A stretch of 64,000 nucleotides of DNA from Prorocentrum cordatum (GCA_963575745.1 CAUYUJ010014563.1:234001-298000), one strand, 5' to 3'; shown: positions 11,435-21,913, counted from the stretch's first letter. Made by a program: numbers and translations. The notes: generated by a model not told the origin, from the sequence alone.

Positions 11435-12708
11435 TGGAAGTGGTGCTGCATATCACCTCTTCGAAGACGGATCAATATAATGTGGGGTGTGTGCGGAACC
11501 AGTACGACACGGGCACACCGCTGCGCCCGGTGGCCGCCATCCGCCAGCTGGAGCAGCACTACCCACAGAGGCTGCGAGGCAGCGAGGAGGAGCTCCCACT
11601 CTTCCGCTGGGCGAGCGGTGCACCCATCCGCCGCGAGGAGGTGCAGCACTACCTGACAGTAGCAGGGCTGGCCGCCGGGCTGAGGAAGGAGGAGATCGGC
11701 CCACGCAGCCTCCGCATAGGAGGCGCAACTGCGATGCACCATGCCGTGGACGACCTGCAGCGCGTCAAGCGCTTCGGGCGCTGGGCCTCCGACAGCTTCC
11801 ATGGGTACCTGTGGGAGAGCCACGAACCAATGCGCGGCATCTCGACCGACATGGCGACAGACACGTCCGAGCTCACGGCGCCGCCGGCCCACGCGGCCGA
11901 GAGCGAACGCCGCGCGGGCAAGGGCCCGACCCCGCGATGGCCCGGAGCTGCGCTGGCCGCGACGACGCTCGCCTCCACAGCCGGCGAAGCAGACGGCTAC
12001 GCGATCAAGGTCGACCCGGCGGAGAGCCAGAACCTACTGATCTTCGTGCTCCCGGTCAGCTTGAAGACGTGGGCAGTGGCAGCGGGGATGCAGCTGGCAG
12101 CGGTGCTGCTGGGAGCTGTCTGGCAGCACAGGCGACAGCGAAGGAGCGGGCGGGCAGCCAGCGGGCGCAGCAACAACCGCAGGGCCCGCAACCCCCGGGC
12201 GAGCCTGCCGTGCGCAGCGCTGATGGCAACGGCGCTCGCAACCGCAGCGGGGGAGACACAGAGCAAGGAGATGGCGGCAGTCAACGACGGGACCCAGGGG
12301 GTTATACTTCGCTGGGAGCCGCAGACGAGCACGGTGGCGATCGTCTTCCCGGTGGAGACGGCGCTGAAGGTGGCGGCCATGATCGCAGCGCTGTTCGCAG
12401 CGGGCACCGGGGTGCTTTGCTGCTGCTGCTGCGGGATGGCCAAGAAGAGCGGGGAAGTACCGGAGCATGGAGCGCAGCGGGCCGTGGCGCAGCCGGCGCC
12501 CAAGGCGCCCAAGCTCCCCAAGCAGCCGCAGAAGACGTACTGCGACGCGGGAGTGATGGGCCCGGTGCACTACAACGGCATGAGGTACGCGCACGAGACC
12601 CAGGGCTTCCGCAGGGCCAATGAGGCGACGCGGGAGGTGGCCCCGTCAGGGCACCGCGGGTCGCCAGAATGGCCCCGAGGAGGACAGCAGAGGCCGCATC
12701 GTGACTGA
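11435..12708 (+). CDS. C-terminal tyrosine recombinase and tandem membrane modules
   Basis: It continues the recombinase in the next frame: LEVVLHITSSKTDQY supplies the catalytic Lys (about 11464), GPRSLRIGGAT is the HxxR box with Arg in place of His (about 11699-11730), and FHGYLWES holds the nucleophilic Tyr (about 11806). Adding one C at 11432-11434 would join it to the upstream frame. After the recombinase come two similar modules: an Ala-rich stretch (GAALAATTLASTAGE, CAALMATALATAAGE), a short linker, then a hydrophobic helix (about 12040-12115 and 12340-12435). Basic residues follow the first helix; a five-Cys run and basic residues follow the second. Whether they are membrane proteins is inference from hydrophobicity. 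The end TYCDAGVMGPVHYNG... has no recognised fold. Confidence 0.7.
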
Positions 12709-13172
12709 GGTGCGAGGCTGCCGCCGGCCAATGGCCGAGCGGGCAGGGGAAGTCCGCCGCTGGCACCCGCCGTGCGAGCGGCCGCGCGGCGCCGGCTGAG
12801 TTCAGCCTGGCGCTCGCGTTCAGCTTTGCGCTTGCGAGCAGCTGGGCGCGGAGCGGCGGCAGCTGGCGCCTGAGGGCAAGAACGCCGCGCCGGCCTGGCA
12901 ACCGGCAGCGCCGTCATGGGGGGCGGCGGCGGCGGCTACGAGGGGGCGCCGGCGGCTAGCCCAGCCAGGGCTGCCGCACAGGGCGCATGAAGAACCACCG
13001 CGGGCGCCGGCGGCGTGCCGCCCTGCGCCTGCGGGCCCACCTTGCTGGGCAGACGTGGCAGCGTGCCGCAGATGCCAGGACTGTTGAGTTCTACGCCGAG
13101 AAGATCGGCGACTACGTGACCCACAACAGCCAGCTCGGCGTGGCGGTGCACTCACAGGAGGAGGTTGGCGGC
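12709..13172 (+). other. GC-rich 3' flank of the retroelement, possible small ORF
   Basis: Very GC-rich sequence. An ATG at 12987 opens 118 codons, ending at 13340 inside the direct repeat. Its middle part (VEFYAEKIGDYVTHNSQLGV) looks more protein-like than the flanking low complexity. No family was recognised. It may be a leftover of a longer element ORF, or chance. Confidence 0.25.
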
Positions 13173-13362
13173 GCGGCCCGCGACGCGTGGCCTAAGACAG
13201 GCGCCGGCGCGACAGGCGCCAGGCGCCAGGGGAGCAGCACGGCTCCTTGGCAAAAAGGTCGTCATCATCGTCTGAGGCCACGCCCCCCCCTTGTGCCTCC
13301 CCTCTTGAGCCCACACCCACTAGGCTCAAGATGTTTTTAGTTTACCAGTGCTGCTTGAGGGG
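13173..13362 (+). repeat. ~190-bp direct repeat, copy 1
   Basis: The block runs from GGCCCGCGACGCGTGGCCTA through GGCAAAAAGGTCGTCATCAT to TTTAGTTTACCAGTGCTGCT and is nearly identical to 13622-13811. Copy 2 directly abuts the LINE coding sequence, while copy 1 is followed by 259 bp of unrelated sequence. This could be a local duplication created at the LINE insertion, or two ends of an excised element. Confidence 0.9.
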
Positions 13363-13621
13363 TATCTAGGATGTTTGGTAAAACTGATGGATCTCCCCGC
13401 TTCCAGAACTGGCGCGGGCTTCCACTTGCGGTCCCCTTGCTCCTGCCCTTGCCTCTTTGCTTGCCCTCTCTCGCTCCTTCTCTTCTCACCGCCGCTTGGC
13501 GGCTCAAGCCTTTTCGAAGGCCAAGCTGGCCCACCCTGGGGGCCCTCTTGGGGCCCCCTCACCCGCCCTGTTCTGGATTTTTCAAGTGCCGCCGGGGCGC
13601 TAGGGTGCCTCGGCGGCGGCG
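13363..13621 (+). other. Spacer between the direct repeats
   Basis: Pyrimidine-rich unique sequence (CTTGCTCCTGCCCTTGCCTC and similar) between the two repeat copies. No gene seen. Together with copy 1 it would be a 449-bp unit. Confidence 0.4.
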
Positions 13622-13811
13622 TGGCCCGCGACGCGCGGCCTAAGACAGGCGCCGGCACGACAGGCGCCAGGCGCCAGGGGAGCAGCACGGCTCCTTGGCA
13701 AAAAGGTCGTCATCATCGTCTGAGGCCACGTCCCCCCCTTGTGCCTCCCCTCTTGAGCCCACACCCACTAGGCTCAAGATGTTTTTAGTTTACCAGTGCT
13801 GCTTGAGGGGA
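13622..13811 (+). repeat. ~190-bp direct repeat, copy 2
   Basis: Second copy of the 13173-13362 block, differing by only a few substitutions and one C. It provides the in-frame ATG at 13695 for the LINE frame, which may be accidental. Confidence 0.9.
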
Positions 13812-14921
13812 TATCGACGCAGCCTCAAGGTCACAGTTGTCAAGCAGGCCGAGCACATACGGCAGCAGCCCTTGAAAGACGGCATCTCGCCCTCGCGGGC
13901 GCGAGTCCACAACGTCGTGCAGGGGGCCCTCAGGCATAGGCGACGACAGAACGGAGCTCTTCAACTGTCGCAGCTGGCGGCAGCAGGTGTTCGTCTGGCA
14001 GATCAACCGTTGGACGGTGCAGGAATGGCTTATCCCGCAGGGGGTGGCAGCTGGGAACAGTTGCTGGGTCATCTTCGTAGGATCGTTGTCCTCGACATCG
14101 AGTTCCTTGTCCAGCTGGAGGAGCAAGCGCTTCAGGCGTCCAAGAGGGCGCATAACAAAGCGGCGCCTGCTTCGCTGCGTGAGTTTCAACAGTGGTTTTC
14201 TTATTTGGACACGCAGGGCGTGGCCCACAAGAGTATCAAAGATCCCGACCCCGAGCGAGACGAACTACACCACAATACTTCAGATGGTGGCGTCTTGGTA
14301 CATCCTATGGATATCGTGGATCACAAAGTGAAGGTTTATCATTCCAAGTGGAAATCATCAGAGGCCACTCGTGAGTCTCTCGTGCGTACGTGTGCTGTGG
14401 TCAGAGAGCAGGCTGTGATCGAGCAGCTTCCCCCGCTAACAATCAACGATGCACGTGCAGCTTTATCCCGAATGAAGCCGAGGGCTGGCCTCGGCATAGA
14501 TAGGCTGACGCCAGTCGACTTTCAACGATTGCCCGATGAAGGCATCCAGGCCATGTGCGATCTGTTTCTACTCATAGAGCAAGGGTTGACATGGCCATGG
14601 CAGAGCCCCTGTATCGTTGGAAAACTTTTGGGGGGAAAATCAGGAGGCGATCGAGTCATAGGATTGATCGCGATGCGGGCCAGAGTCTGGTCCATGGCGC
14701 GCGAGGTGGAGATGAAGGAGCGGCCCGTCGAGCAGGCTGAAGTGGGCCACTGGGGCGCCGCCGTCGCTGGCAACAGCGCTCTGCGCGAAGCATGCGTGCG
14801 AGCGCTGGAGGACGAGGTCCACACTCGTTTGCAGATCCCGAGCGGACATACGCTATGGGACATCGCATCATTCTATGATTCCATAAAGTTTCAACCCCTC
14901 GCTGAATGTGCTTTGGAAAAA
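13812..14921 (+). CDS. LINE ORF, N-terminal and RT palm part
   Basis: This frame is open from within the direct repeat (ATG 13695). It reads through INDARAALSRMKPRAGLGID (RT finger region, about 14442) and GGDRVIGLIAMRARVWSMAR (about 14646) to DIASFYDSIKFQPL (catalytic Asp motif A, about 14860-14900). The LINE RT converts element RNA to DNA at the target site. After ALEKR the frame goes out of register. Removing one A from the A6 run would give ALEKGFPPVILFLEL, matching what is expected after motif A. N-terminal residues before about 14390 have no recognised domain. Confidence 0.7.
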
Positions 14922-17490
14922 AGGCTTCCCACCAGTTATCTTATTTCTAGAACTTCAACTGTGTCTGGCACCTCGTATGTTGGAGCAACCCAGTTGTTTC
15001 TCAGAGCCTTTCGAAGTGACGCGGCCGGTGGTCCAGGGCTTGAGGAACGGCACGGGGTTTGCCAAATGCATCACGGCGAACATATGTCGTCGGCTTTGCA
15101 AGTCGTTCAGCACGCTTCGTGAGCGCATATGGGTAGAGGATTTATCGCACAGAGTTCCAGGGTCACGGGCTCATATCAGGGCGACCTTGATCAAGGGCGG
15201 CATCCAGACCGCCAAGGAGTTTCAGGAGTTGCACCCTGGCTTGGCGGACAAGAGCGTCATCACTTGTTCGCATCATGCCGACGCGATTGATGTTGCGAGG
15301 GCACTGAGGCGCAAGGGCATCCACCCGCGCGCGGCCCTCCAGACGGCTTACCTCGGCGTCGACCTCAGCAGCGGGAGGCGCCAAGGTCGAGCCACCGTTC
15401 GTCAACGGCATCTGAAGTCAGGCCAGTCACACGCTCGACCTCGGCGTTTCGCACAGGCCGCTCGTCGGTGGCAGGCATCGGCCAGACTTCAACGGGCTGG
15501 ACCACAAGCAGCTTCAGTCTACAAACACCACGTACATGGACAATTCGGATCGACGATGCTGGCTCAGCGGCGCAGGCTTGGCGCGGCGGCTGGATCGTCG
15601 AAGCGAGGGCGGTGCTTGACCACATTACTCTCTCTTAGATCGCCTGGGTGCGACCCAGGCCACCTTCTATCCAAACAATACATATCTCAATGGTTGGCGG
15701 CGTGGCTGACTGAGGTGGGGCTGCGGCGATCCATCGAACGGGCATGGCCGAAAGCAGTGGCCCACCTACGTTCCCTTCCTCAGGGCCAGCGTGTGCGGCA
15801 CGTGCGAGGCCCAATGACCACGGTGATCCTCGACTTGCTTGATGCGGGCTGGTCGCCCAACACCCCCACCGACTGGGACGTGCCGAGTGACGGCGCTGCA
15901 GAAGTTCACGCTTGGCAGTTCGACAGCAGTGACTTCGACGCGCTGGACCAGGCAGCCCCGTCATTGGCGGAGTTGGAGCGGACATACGAGCTGAAGCAGT
16001 GGAAGGACGCATCTTCGTTGTTCTGTGGAGCTGGGCTCGAAGGAGGGGCTGATATGACCTCCCTGAGAGCCATGGTGGCGGACTTGCTGCACGCGAAGAA
16101 GGGCAGGCAGCTGTCCGAGTTACTGGTGACTGTGGCCACTGGAGGGTGGTGGCCTAAAGTTCGGAGTCGTGAAGCTGGGCTACGTGCTGACGATCGGTGC
16201 GATCGATGCGGCACGGAGCAGGACACACCGTTGCATAGATGCTGGGCATGTTCCAAAAATCAAGGGTCTCGTGCATTCGACGAATCTAACGATTTACTCC
16301 CGCGTGCTGTGAGTGAATCCGAAGCTTTTCCCTGTTTCTGGATGCGGGGGCTCACCCCTTCCGCTTGGACCTCCATTCAGCCCCCTCCGTCTGTTGAGGT
16401 TATCTCTGGCGGTCGTCTCGGGAACAATGGTCTCGGGGCTGGCTGTCTTGGGACTGGGACTGCTCTGGAGCCCCTGGTTATTTTTGGAGGCGCCTCTGGG
16501 GGTCGAGACACCCTCGACTCTAGATTCAGGCGGGTTGGCATAGGACTTGCCACTTTCATCAGGTATGATCCTTTGGAGTTGGGGCCTTTCCTCGTGGGGC
16601 CCCTCACAGGAACGGCACAGACTGTTCCTCGAGGTGAACTTAGGGCGTTTGAATGGGCCTTGCGTTTCAGCGTAGGCGAACTATTGTATGTTACGGATTG
16701 TGACGAAGTTGCTAGAGGGTGGTACAGTGAGTTGTTCCGCAGGCCTCAAGGCCCCCAGTCGGACATATGGCGTGACATCGGTAAGCTACTGATATCACAA
16801 GGTAGAGCTCCAGCGTGTATAGTTGTCGTTCAGATCCCGTCTCATTTGACAGGTGCTGAAGTGCTGGCCCGTGGTCTCCCCTCGTGGTTAGTGCTAGGCA
16901 ACTCATGTGTGGATGAGATCGCGGGAGTGGCAGCGACACTCGCGCGAGTTTCTTCTGAGGAACGTCACAAGATTCATGAGGTCGAGCATCGGGCCCGACT
17001 AGTTCGGAGGAGGTTGCTGCGTGCCGGCTTAGACTCCATGCGAGCGTCTCAGCTCTCTGATGTCCAGAGAGGGCGAGGCGCTGGTAGAGTCCCTCCCCCT
17101 CCTCCCCCTCCCCCTCCTTTAGCTCTTGCACGCTTCGCGTCCGCACATACCCTGACCGAAAACGGGAGGGCGTGTAGCGTGTGTAAAAGCTCTGCGACTA
17201 AGGCTGTGGTGTCCGAATGGCTAAAAAGTGAATGCTTCCAACTCCAGCATGACAGTAGCGAGCTTTGTCGTGTTCCTAGGGGACGGCGTTTACACTTGGC
17301 CGGCGGTTGGATTCATCCTTCACACGCCTTGACCTATCATAAAGACCTTAAAATCTGGTTTTGCCGCACGTGTGGGTTCTTTGGCCAGGCTCAGCTCAGA
17401 GGCCTGGGAGAAGCGTGCAAGCTGCCGATTTCGAAGGCCAGGCGCGAGTATCTTGACAGGATTAATCGCGGCCTGTTTCCGAAGAGCTGA
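14922..17490 (+). CDS. LINE ORF, RT thumb, RNase H and zinc-binding tail
   Basis: It continues the RT with GFPPVILFLELQLCLAPRML and VVQGLRNGTGFAKCI (motif B position). The catalytic box reads RIWVEDLSHRV, so the second Asp of the usual xVDD is Glu (about 15127). A Cys/His finger CDRCGTEQDTPLHRCWAC lies at about 16201-16250. RNase H spans about 16480-16960: GELRAFEWAL (Glu), LYVTDCDEVARGW (Asp), QIPSHLTG and NSCVDEIAG (last Asp). The first Asp position reads IFGGASGG. A Pro run (about 17091-17118) and Cys pairs CSVC and CRTC (about 17172 and 17362) close the protein. The RNase H would degrade the RNA strand during reverse transcription. Confidence 0.75.
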
Positions 17491-17534
17491 GCATTTAAGC
17501 CTGGTTATCACTACGTGATGGCGGAAATCCTGGA

Positions 17535-17743
17535 AATCCTCCTCCTCCTCCTCCTCCTCCTCCTCCTCCTCCTCCTCCTCCTCCTCCTCCTCCCTCTCCT
17601 CCTCCTCCTCCTCCTCCTCCTCCTCCTCCCTCTCCCTCTTCCCCGTCCTCTTCCTCACCCCTTATCCTTCTCATACTGGTCCTCCTCCTCCTCCTCATCA
17701 TCATCATCCTCTTCCTCAGCAGCAGCAGCAGCAGCAGCATCAG

Positions 17744-17805
<62 letters not shown>

Positions 17806-17907
17806 CCCTCATCCTCATCCTCATCATCATCAGCAGCATCATTATCACCAGCATCATCATCATCAGCAGCATCATCAGCATCAGCATCAGCATCAGCATC
17901 AGCATCG

Positions 17908-17940
<33 letters not shown>

Positions 17941-18048
17941 CCCTCATCCTCATCCTCATCATCATCAGCAGCATCATTGTCACCAGCATCATCATCATCA
18001 GCAGCATCATCAGCATCAGCATCAGCATCAGCATCAGCATCAGCATCG

Positions 18049-18112
<64 letters not shown>

Positions 18113-18310
18113 CTTCCTCCTCCCAAGCTCCTCCTCTTCCTCATCCTCTTCCTCCTCCTCCTCCTCCTCCGCCTCATCCTGCTCCTCCTCCTCCTCCTGC
18201 TCATCCTCCTCATCCTCTTCCACCGGCCAAGCTTCTCCTCCTCCTCCTCCTCCCCCTCCTTCTCCTCCTCGTCTTCCTTCTCCTCTTCCTCCTCCTCCTC
18301 CCCCTCCAGG
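17535..18310 (+). repeat. Compound TCC / ATC / AGC microsatellite with internal duplication
   Basis: TCC tracts at 17537-17690 and 18112-18308 flank an ATC/AGC-rich core. Within the core a block of ordered variants (ACCCTCATCCTCATCCTCAT, then the CAGCAGCATCAT series) occurs twice, near 17804-17905 and 17938-18047, so at least one unequal exchange duplicated about 135 bp. Poly-Ser/Leu and poly-Met frames are artefacts of the repeat. Confidence 0.95.
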
Positions 18311-18479
18311 TTTGGGGTGGGGTTGCCCCCATTCAGGCTGGGTGGGGGCACAACATGAGAACGAAAACCACAATGCGAACAGGAGACACGCGAGCAGGAG
18401 GGGAACAGAGAAAAGACGAAAAGCGCAAGAAACAGAAACGCCACCGGATCGGCGGCACTGGCCAGAGGCCATTCCGATA

Positions 18480-18735
18480 CGCTCATACGTACATATACAT
18501 ACGCACATACGTCGCATTTACATGTGTATACGTATGTATGTGCACGTGAATGTACGTGCGAGCACACCCCCCTGGAAAGGCGTGCGCCCGTGACAATACA
18601 TGTGTGCCATGGGCGAACCTGTATATGAGAATGGTAATGATGGGCGACCCTGTACATGGGTGCTACGAGCTGTGTGTAGGGCGCGATGATGATTGATGGT
18701 AAGGTATGGGTGCCATGGGCGGCCCTGCCCTGGGT
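18480..18735 (+). repeat. Dispersed repeat, copy 2
   Basis: Second copy of the repeat at 594-850: ACATAC/CATACG stretch, GAGCACACCCCC core, GTGACAATACATG, GTGCCATGGGC, then a GCGATGATGATTGATGGTAA tail. Same orientation as copy 1. Confidence 0.75.
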
Positions 18736-18823
18736 GTGCCGAAATGGCCCGAGGCCGCCATGCGCACTTTGCTACTGGCGCCTTCGGTGGAGCTCCTATG
18801 GGGCCACGATCCTCGTGAGGGTG

Positions 18824-18829
18824 ATGATA

Positions 18830-18926
<97 letters not shown>

Positions 18927-18930
18927 CGAT
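18824..18930 (+). repeat. (GAT)n microsatellite
   Basis: About 35 GAT triplets with very few interruptions. All three frames stay open, giving poly-Asp or poly-Met reads. Confidence 0.98.
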
Positions 18931-19276
18931 GATGCGAGGAGGAGGGAGGGGGCAGCGGGAGGAGGAAGGAACGCGGGGCGCTGTCTCTTCAAAACGAGGA
19001 CCCAACACCACAGGATGGTTGGGAAATACCGATACCGCTACTCCCCGGACCTCTACTGGGGTGCGATTTGACACGGATTTTCAGGCGAATCCAGCGGTGG
19101 CGACGAAGGCTTCCGAGGAAGCCCGAAAAGACGAAGACGAAGGAAAGGTACAGCGGCACGGGTACCTTCTCCTCCTCGGACGCCCGTCGTGCCTCTGGTT
19201 CACGGCGCGAGGTGGTGGGGGATTTCTGTGGCAACTCATGGGAGCCTCCCATACCATCTTGTCGGCCCTTGCGAGT
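18931..19276. other. Unique sequence, no gene recognised
   Basis: GC-rich unique sequence between two repeat blocks. Short overlapping frames on both strands show no domain. Confidence 0.35.
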
Positions 19277-19390
19277 CGACGCTAATCGACACTAAATCGA
19301 CGATAAATCGACGCTTGTCGACGCTAACCGACGCTAGATCGGCGCTACCTCATCGAATCCCAGACGCTACTCGACACCAGTCGACGCTGA
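19277..19390 (+). repeat. Degenerate TCGACGCTAA minisatellite
   Basis: The core TCGACGCTAA/TCGACACTAA recurs roughly every 10-13 bases, with a break at 19345-19365. It is short and degenerate. Confidence 0.75.
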
Positions 19391-20140
19391 AGACGGATTC
19401 AAGAGGGTACACCAGGCTTCCATGATCTGCTACCGAAGGGGATCCTCGCTGGGCACGTAGGACGGCCGGTCGGGCGGGAACACGAAGCGCCTCCCGTCGG
19501 CGTCTGGGCCCCCGTCGCCGCCCTGGCCGTCCGACGCGGCGCGGTCGACGGGCGCCTGGGGCCGGGCCCCACCAGCGCCCCCAGGTGGCGGGGGGCTTGT
19601 GCCCCAGGCCTCGCTGTGGGGGAAGCGGGTCCTGAGGGAAGCGGGTCCTGAGGTGCTGCGCGGACGCGGAGGAGGAGGAGGAAGAGGAGGAGGAGGAGGA
19701 GGAGCAGGAGGAGGAGGATGCGGAGGCGGAGGCGGAGGAGGAGGAGGAGGAGGAGGAGGAAGAGGAGGAATAGGGGGAGGAGGAGGAGGAGGAGGTGCAC
19801 TGGCGCTGGCCGGAAGCAAGCGTTTGGGACGAGCTCTGGTGAGGACAGACGCGAGCGCAGGAGGGAAAAAGTTGCACGCAACAGTTGACCGTCGTGGCCT
19901 TCCGGCCGCCTGCCTGTCGCAGCCTGCGCCCTCATTCCGTAGCCGGTTGGGCACAAGCGTTTCTTGATGGCCTTCCAGTTTATCGATGCTTCCCGGCGGC
20001 GCCATCTGGAGGCCGCCCGGGGCGCGCAGGTGCCGCAGCAGACTCCTGTGCCAGGAGGAGGAGAAGGAGGAGGAAGAGGAGGAGGAGGAGGAGGAGGAAG
20101 AGGAGCCCAGCAAGACGCCAGAGGACTCGACTGCGCCGAC
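19391..20140 (+). other. GC-rich segment with (GGA)n tract, no gene recognised
   Basis: Contains a GGA tract at 19668-19797 and a second at 20057-20104. A 17-bp direct repeat (GAAGCGGGTCCTGAGG) occurs at about 19622 and 19639. The long frames are low complexity. Confidence 0.5.
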
Positions 20141-20142
20141 CT

Positions 20143-20211
20143 CGGCACAGCCTGCCTCGGCACAGCCTGCCTCGGCACAGCCTGCCTCGGCACAGCCTGC
20201 CTCGGCCCTGA
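20143..20211 (+). repeat. 15-bp tandem repeat CTCGGCACAGCCTGC
   Basis: About four and a half near-perfect copies of the 15-mer. The length is a multiple of three, so neighbouring frames show repeated AQPAS or LGTAC units. No gene is claimed. Confidence 0.9.
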
Positions 20212-20469
20212 GGTGCTTCGCACGCTGCGCGCTCTCGGGGCCCTCCCCCTCTGGGGGGGCGCCGCGTGCCCGGCGCTCCCACCTCTTCCTCCCACTGCTG
20301 CTGCAGTCTCCCCCGGCGGAGGGGAGCACTGCACGTCTCGGAGGTCTCGGGAGCGGCCAAGAGGAGGGGGGTGTCCAAGAGAGAGGGGGGTGCAAATCAT
20401 GACCGGCGGCACGTGCGCGGCCCAGCGGGGGGGCCAGGGGCGTAATGAGAAAAGAAGAGGCGCCATGAA

Positions 20470-20514
20470 ATCTAGGGAAATATCATGGCCCTCGCCATGA
20501 TATCCCCCCCCTAG
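20470..20514. repeat. Strong hairpin
   Basis: ATATCATGGC at 20480-20489 and GCCATGATAT at 20494-20503 are perfect inverted repeats around a 4-base loop. CTAGGG on the left and CCCTAG on the right extend the stem. It is followed by a C-rich run. Role unknown. Confidence 0.85.
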
Positions 20515-21630
20515 TCATCACCCCCCTCTTTTCCGCCCCCGAATGTCTCGCCCCTCTGCCAGCCACACGAGAAGCCGGAAGACCTGCGAGAGCAACATCG
20601 GCAACGTGTGTTGGTGGGGCGGTATGAGCAGCCGGAGTTTCAGTCTCGGTAGGGTGTTTGGCGAGATGGCGAGGCGAACGAAGAGGCGAGTTCGCGCGGC
20701 TCGGTACGCTGATGGACCACTTTCCACACAGCGCATCAAACTTGAGCCGACGTTTACGGACCACGCCGCGTCTGGAATGGGAGGGGCGTTGCCACCCTTC
20801 CCGTGCCAGGAAGACGCGGCGAGCCCATCGCGTGCAACCACGCAGCAAAAATAAACGCATGGGCCGGTACCGAACAATCGAATGGGCCAGCACACGTAGC
20901 CAGTGACCTTTTGGGGGCCGCTGGGGGCCCAAGGTCACCGACGCAATCTATGGAAACCCCTGGCTGGTGACCACGAGAAATCCGCGGGCCCAGACAAACC
21001 AGTATACTAGCTGTACAGGCCTATCCTCTGCTGCGTGCCGTGCTGTGCTATGCCTCGCGCACCGCACCATACGACAGCAACGAAAATGTCACGACTTTCG
21101 CCTGGGCGGCCCTCGACCCACGCCAGGAGGCCAGGGGGAAAAAACACAACATAACTTGACACAGGGCGCAGCCTGGAAAATGAAAGGTTTCTGTTTGCCC
21201 CTCGCTTTCACTAGTTCTTCAAAGCATGAATAGGTTAGCCCCCGCTCAGAGGGGACAATTTCGTTACCTGTCCCTCCCTGCGGAACTTACACCAGAACTA
21301 CGAGGATGGCCTGGCATCCCCCAGAATCACATCACCTGCAAGCCCCCCGACCCACGTCCACGGGCCCCAATGCCGTCAGAAAACGGCTCGGAAAGAAAGT
21401 CTGTCGGGGATCTACTGACCCGGGTCAATCCAAACCAGGGTCAGTCAGGCCTTGCAAGATCCTGCAAGATCTGTCGCTCTGGCTGACCCCCGTTTGCATT
21501 GACCTCCGTCTCTTGAGCCCCGAAATCTGGACCTGGGGGGAGGCCCCGGGGGTCCAGGACCCGTTGCCTTCAGGGCAAGTTCCCCCCATGCTAGTTTCAG
21601 TGGATGCCCGTCCACAAGAAACCCAGCCCT
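20515..21630. other. Unique sequence with one small hairpin, no gene recognised
   Basis: Overlapping frames on both strands are not convincing. GTGACCTT at 20903-20910 and AAGGTCAC at 20931-20938 form an 8-bp stem around a G/C-rich loop. A GGGTCAG-type motif recurs near 21418-21445. Nothing else was supported. Confidence 0.35.
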
Positions 21631-21735
21631 GAGACCCCAGGACGTCCATTGGTTTTTGGTGTGGGAACGTCACGCTTTCCATCGCAAAGCCATCGAAACC
21701 CAGAAACCCAGGGCACCCCGCTGACGCCCTCGTCT
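21631..21735 (+). repeat. Dispersed ~100-bp repeat, copy 1
   Basis: The block begins CCTGAGACCCCAGGACGTCC and contains TTTTTGGTGNGGGANCNTCACGC and CATCGCAAAGCCATCGA. It recurs at 25034-25135 in the same orientation. Unique in kind within this window; no coding potential recognised. Confidence 0.85.
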
Positions 21736-21913
21736 CGAGCTGCATCCGTTCCACACCGTTGAGAGTGGATGGGGCCTCCAGAACGTGACCAGCGTTTCTG
21801 GATTTGTCTGGGGTGTCTGAGGACTTCGCGCCAAGACGCGGCCCACATTCCCCTTCCTGGAGCTTGTTCTGAGTCCCTAAAAGTCAATGTACACCACCTC
21901 AGGGATTGAGACT

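Larger units (their letters stand above)
4249..12708 (+). mobile_element. DIRS-like (tyrosine-recombinase) retroelement, broken copy
   Basis: Domain order along the strand is: methyltransferase-like domain, acidic/Lys-rich linker, coiled coil, reverse transcriptase, RNase H, second methyltransferase-like domain, tyrosine recombinase and two membrane-type modules. RT plus RNase H plus tyrosine recombinase is the hallmark of the DIRS group, which integrates through a circular intermediate and not with a DDE integrase. C5-methyltransferase capture by retrotransposons has been reported in dinoflagellates, which fits. The frame is broken at three short homopolymers (6447-6452, 6809-6812, 11432-11434), each apparently one base short. 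Together with an assembly gap and catalytic substitutions this suggests a defective copy, or one with base-call errors. Terminal repeats were not found, so the true ends are unknown. Confidence 0.8.
13812..17490 (+). mobile_element. Non-LTR retrotransposon (LINE) with RNase H, 5'-truncated copy
   Basis: The coding order is: N-terminal region, reverse transcriptase, Cys/His finger, RNase H and a C-terminal Cys pair region. No apurinic-type endonuclease domain is seen upstream, as expected for a 5'-truncated LINE. Coding stops at 17488-17490, followed by about 45 bp of unique sequence and then a TCC/ATC microsatellite that may mark the 3' end. One frame break at A6 (14918-14923) and changes in catalytic residues suggest a dead copy. 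Confidence 0.8.

Noticed and set aside
12302-12901. Minus-strand frames over the DIRS C-terminus
   Set aside because: They are shadows of the plus-strand coding sequence in GC-rich DNA.
13310-13340. Relict spliced-leader sequence suggested by GGCTCAAG
   Set aside because: Only 7-8 bases match the dinoflagellate leader end; the preceding CCATTTT is missing.
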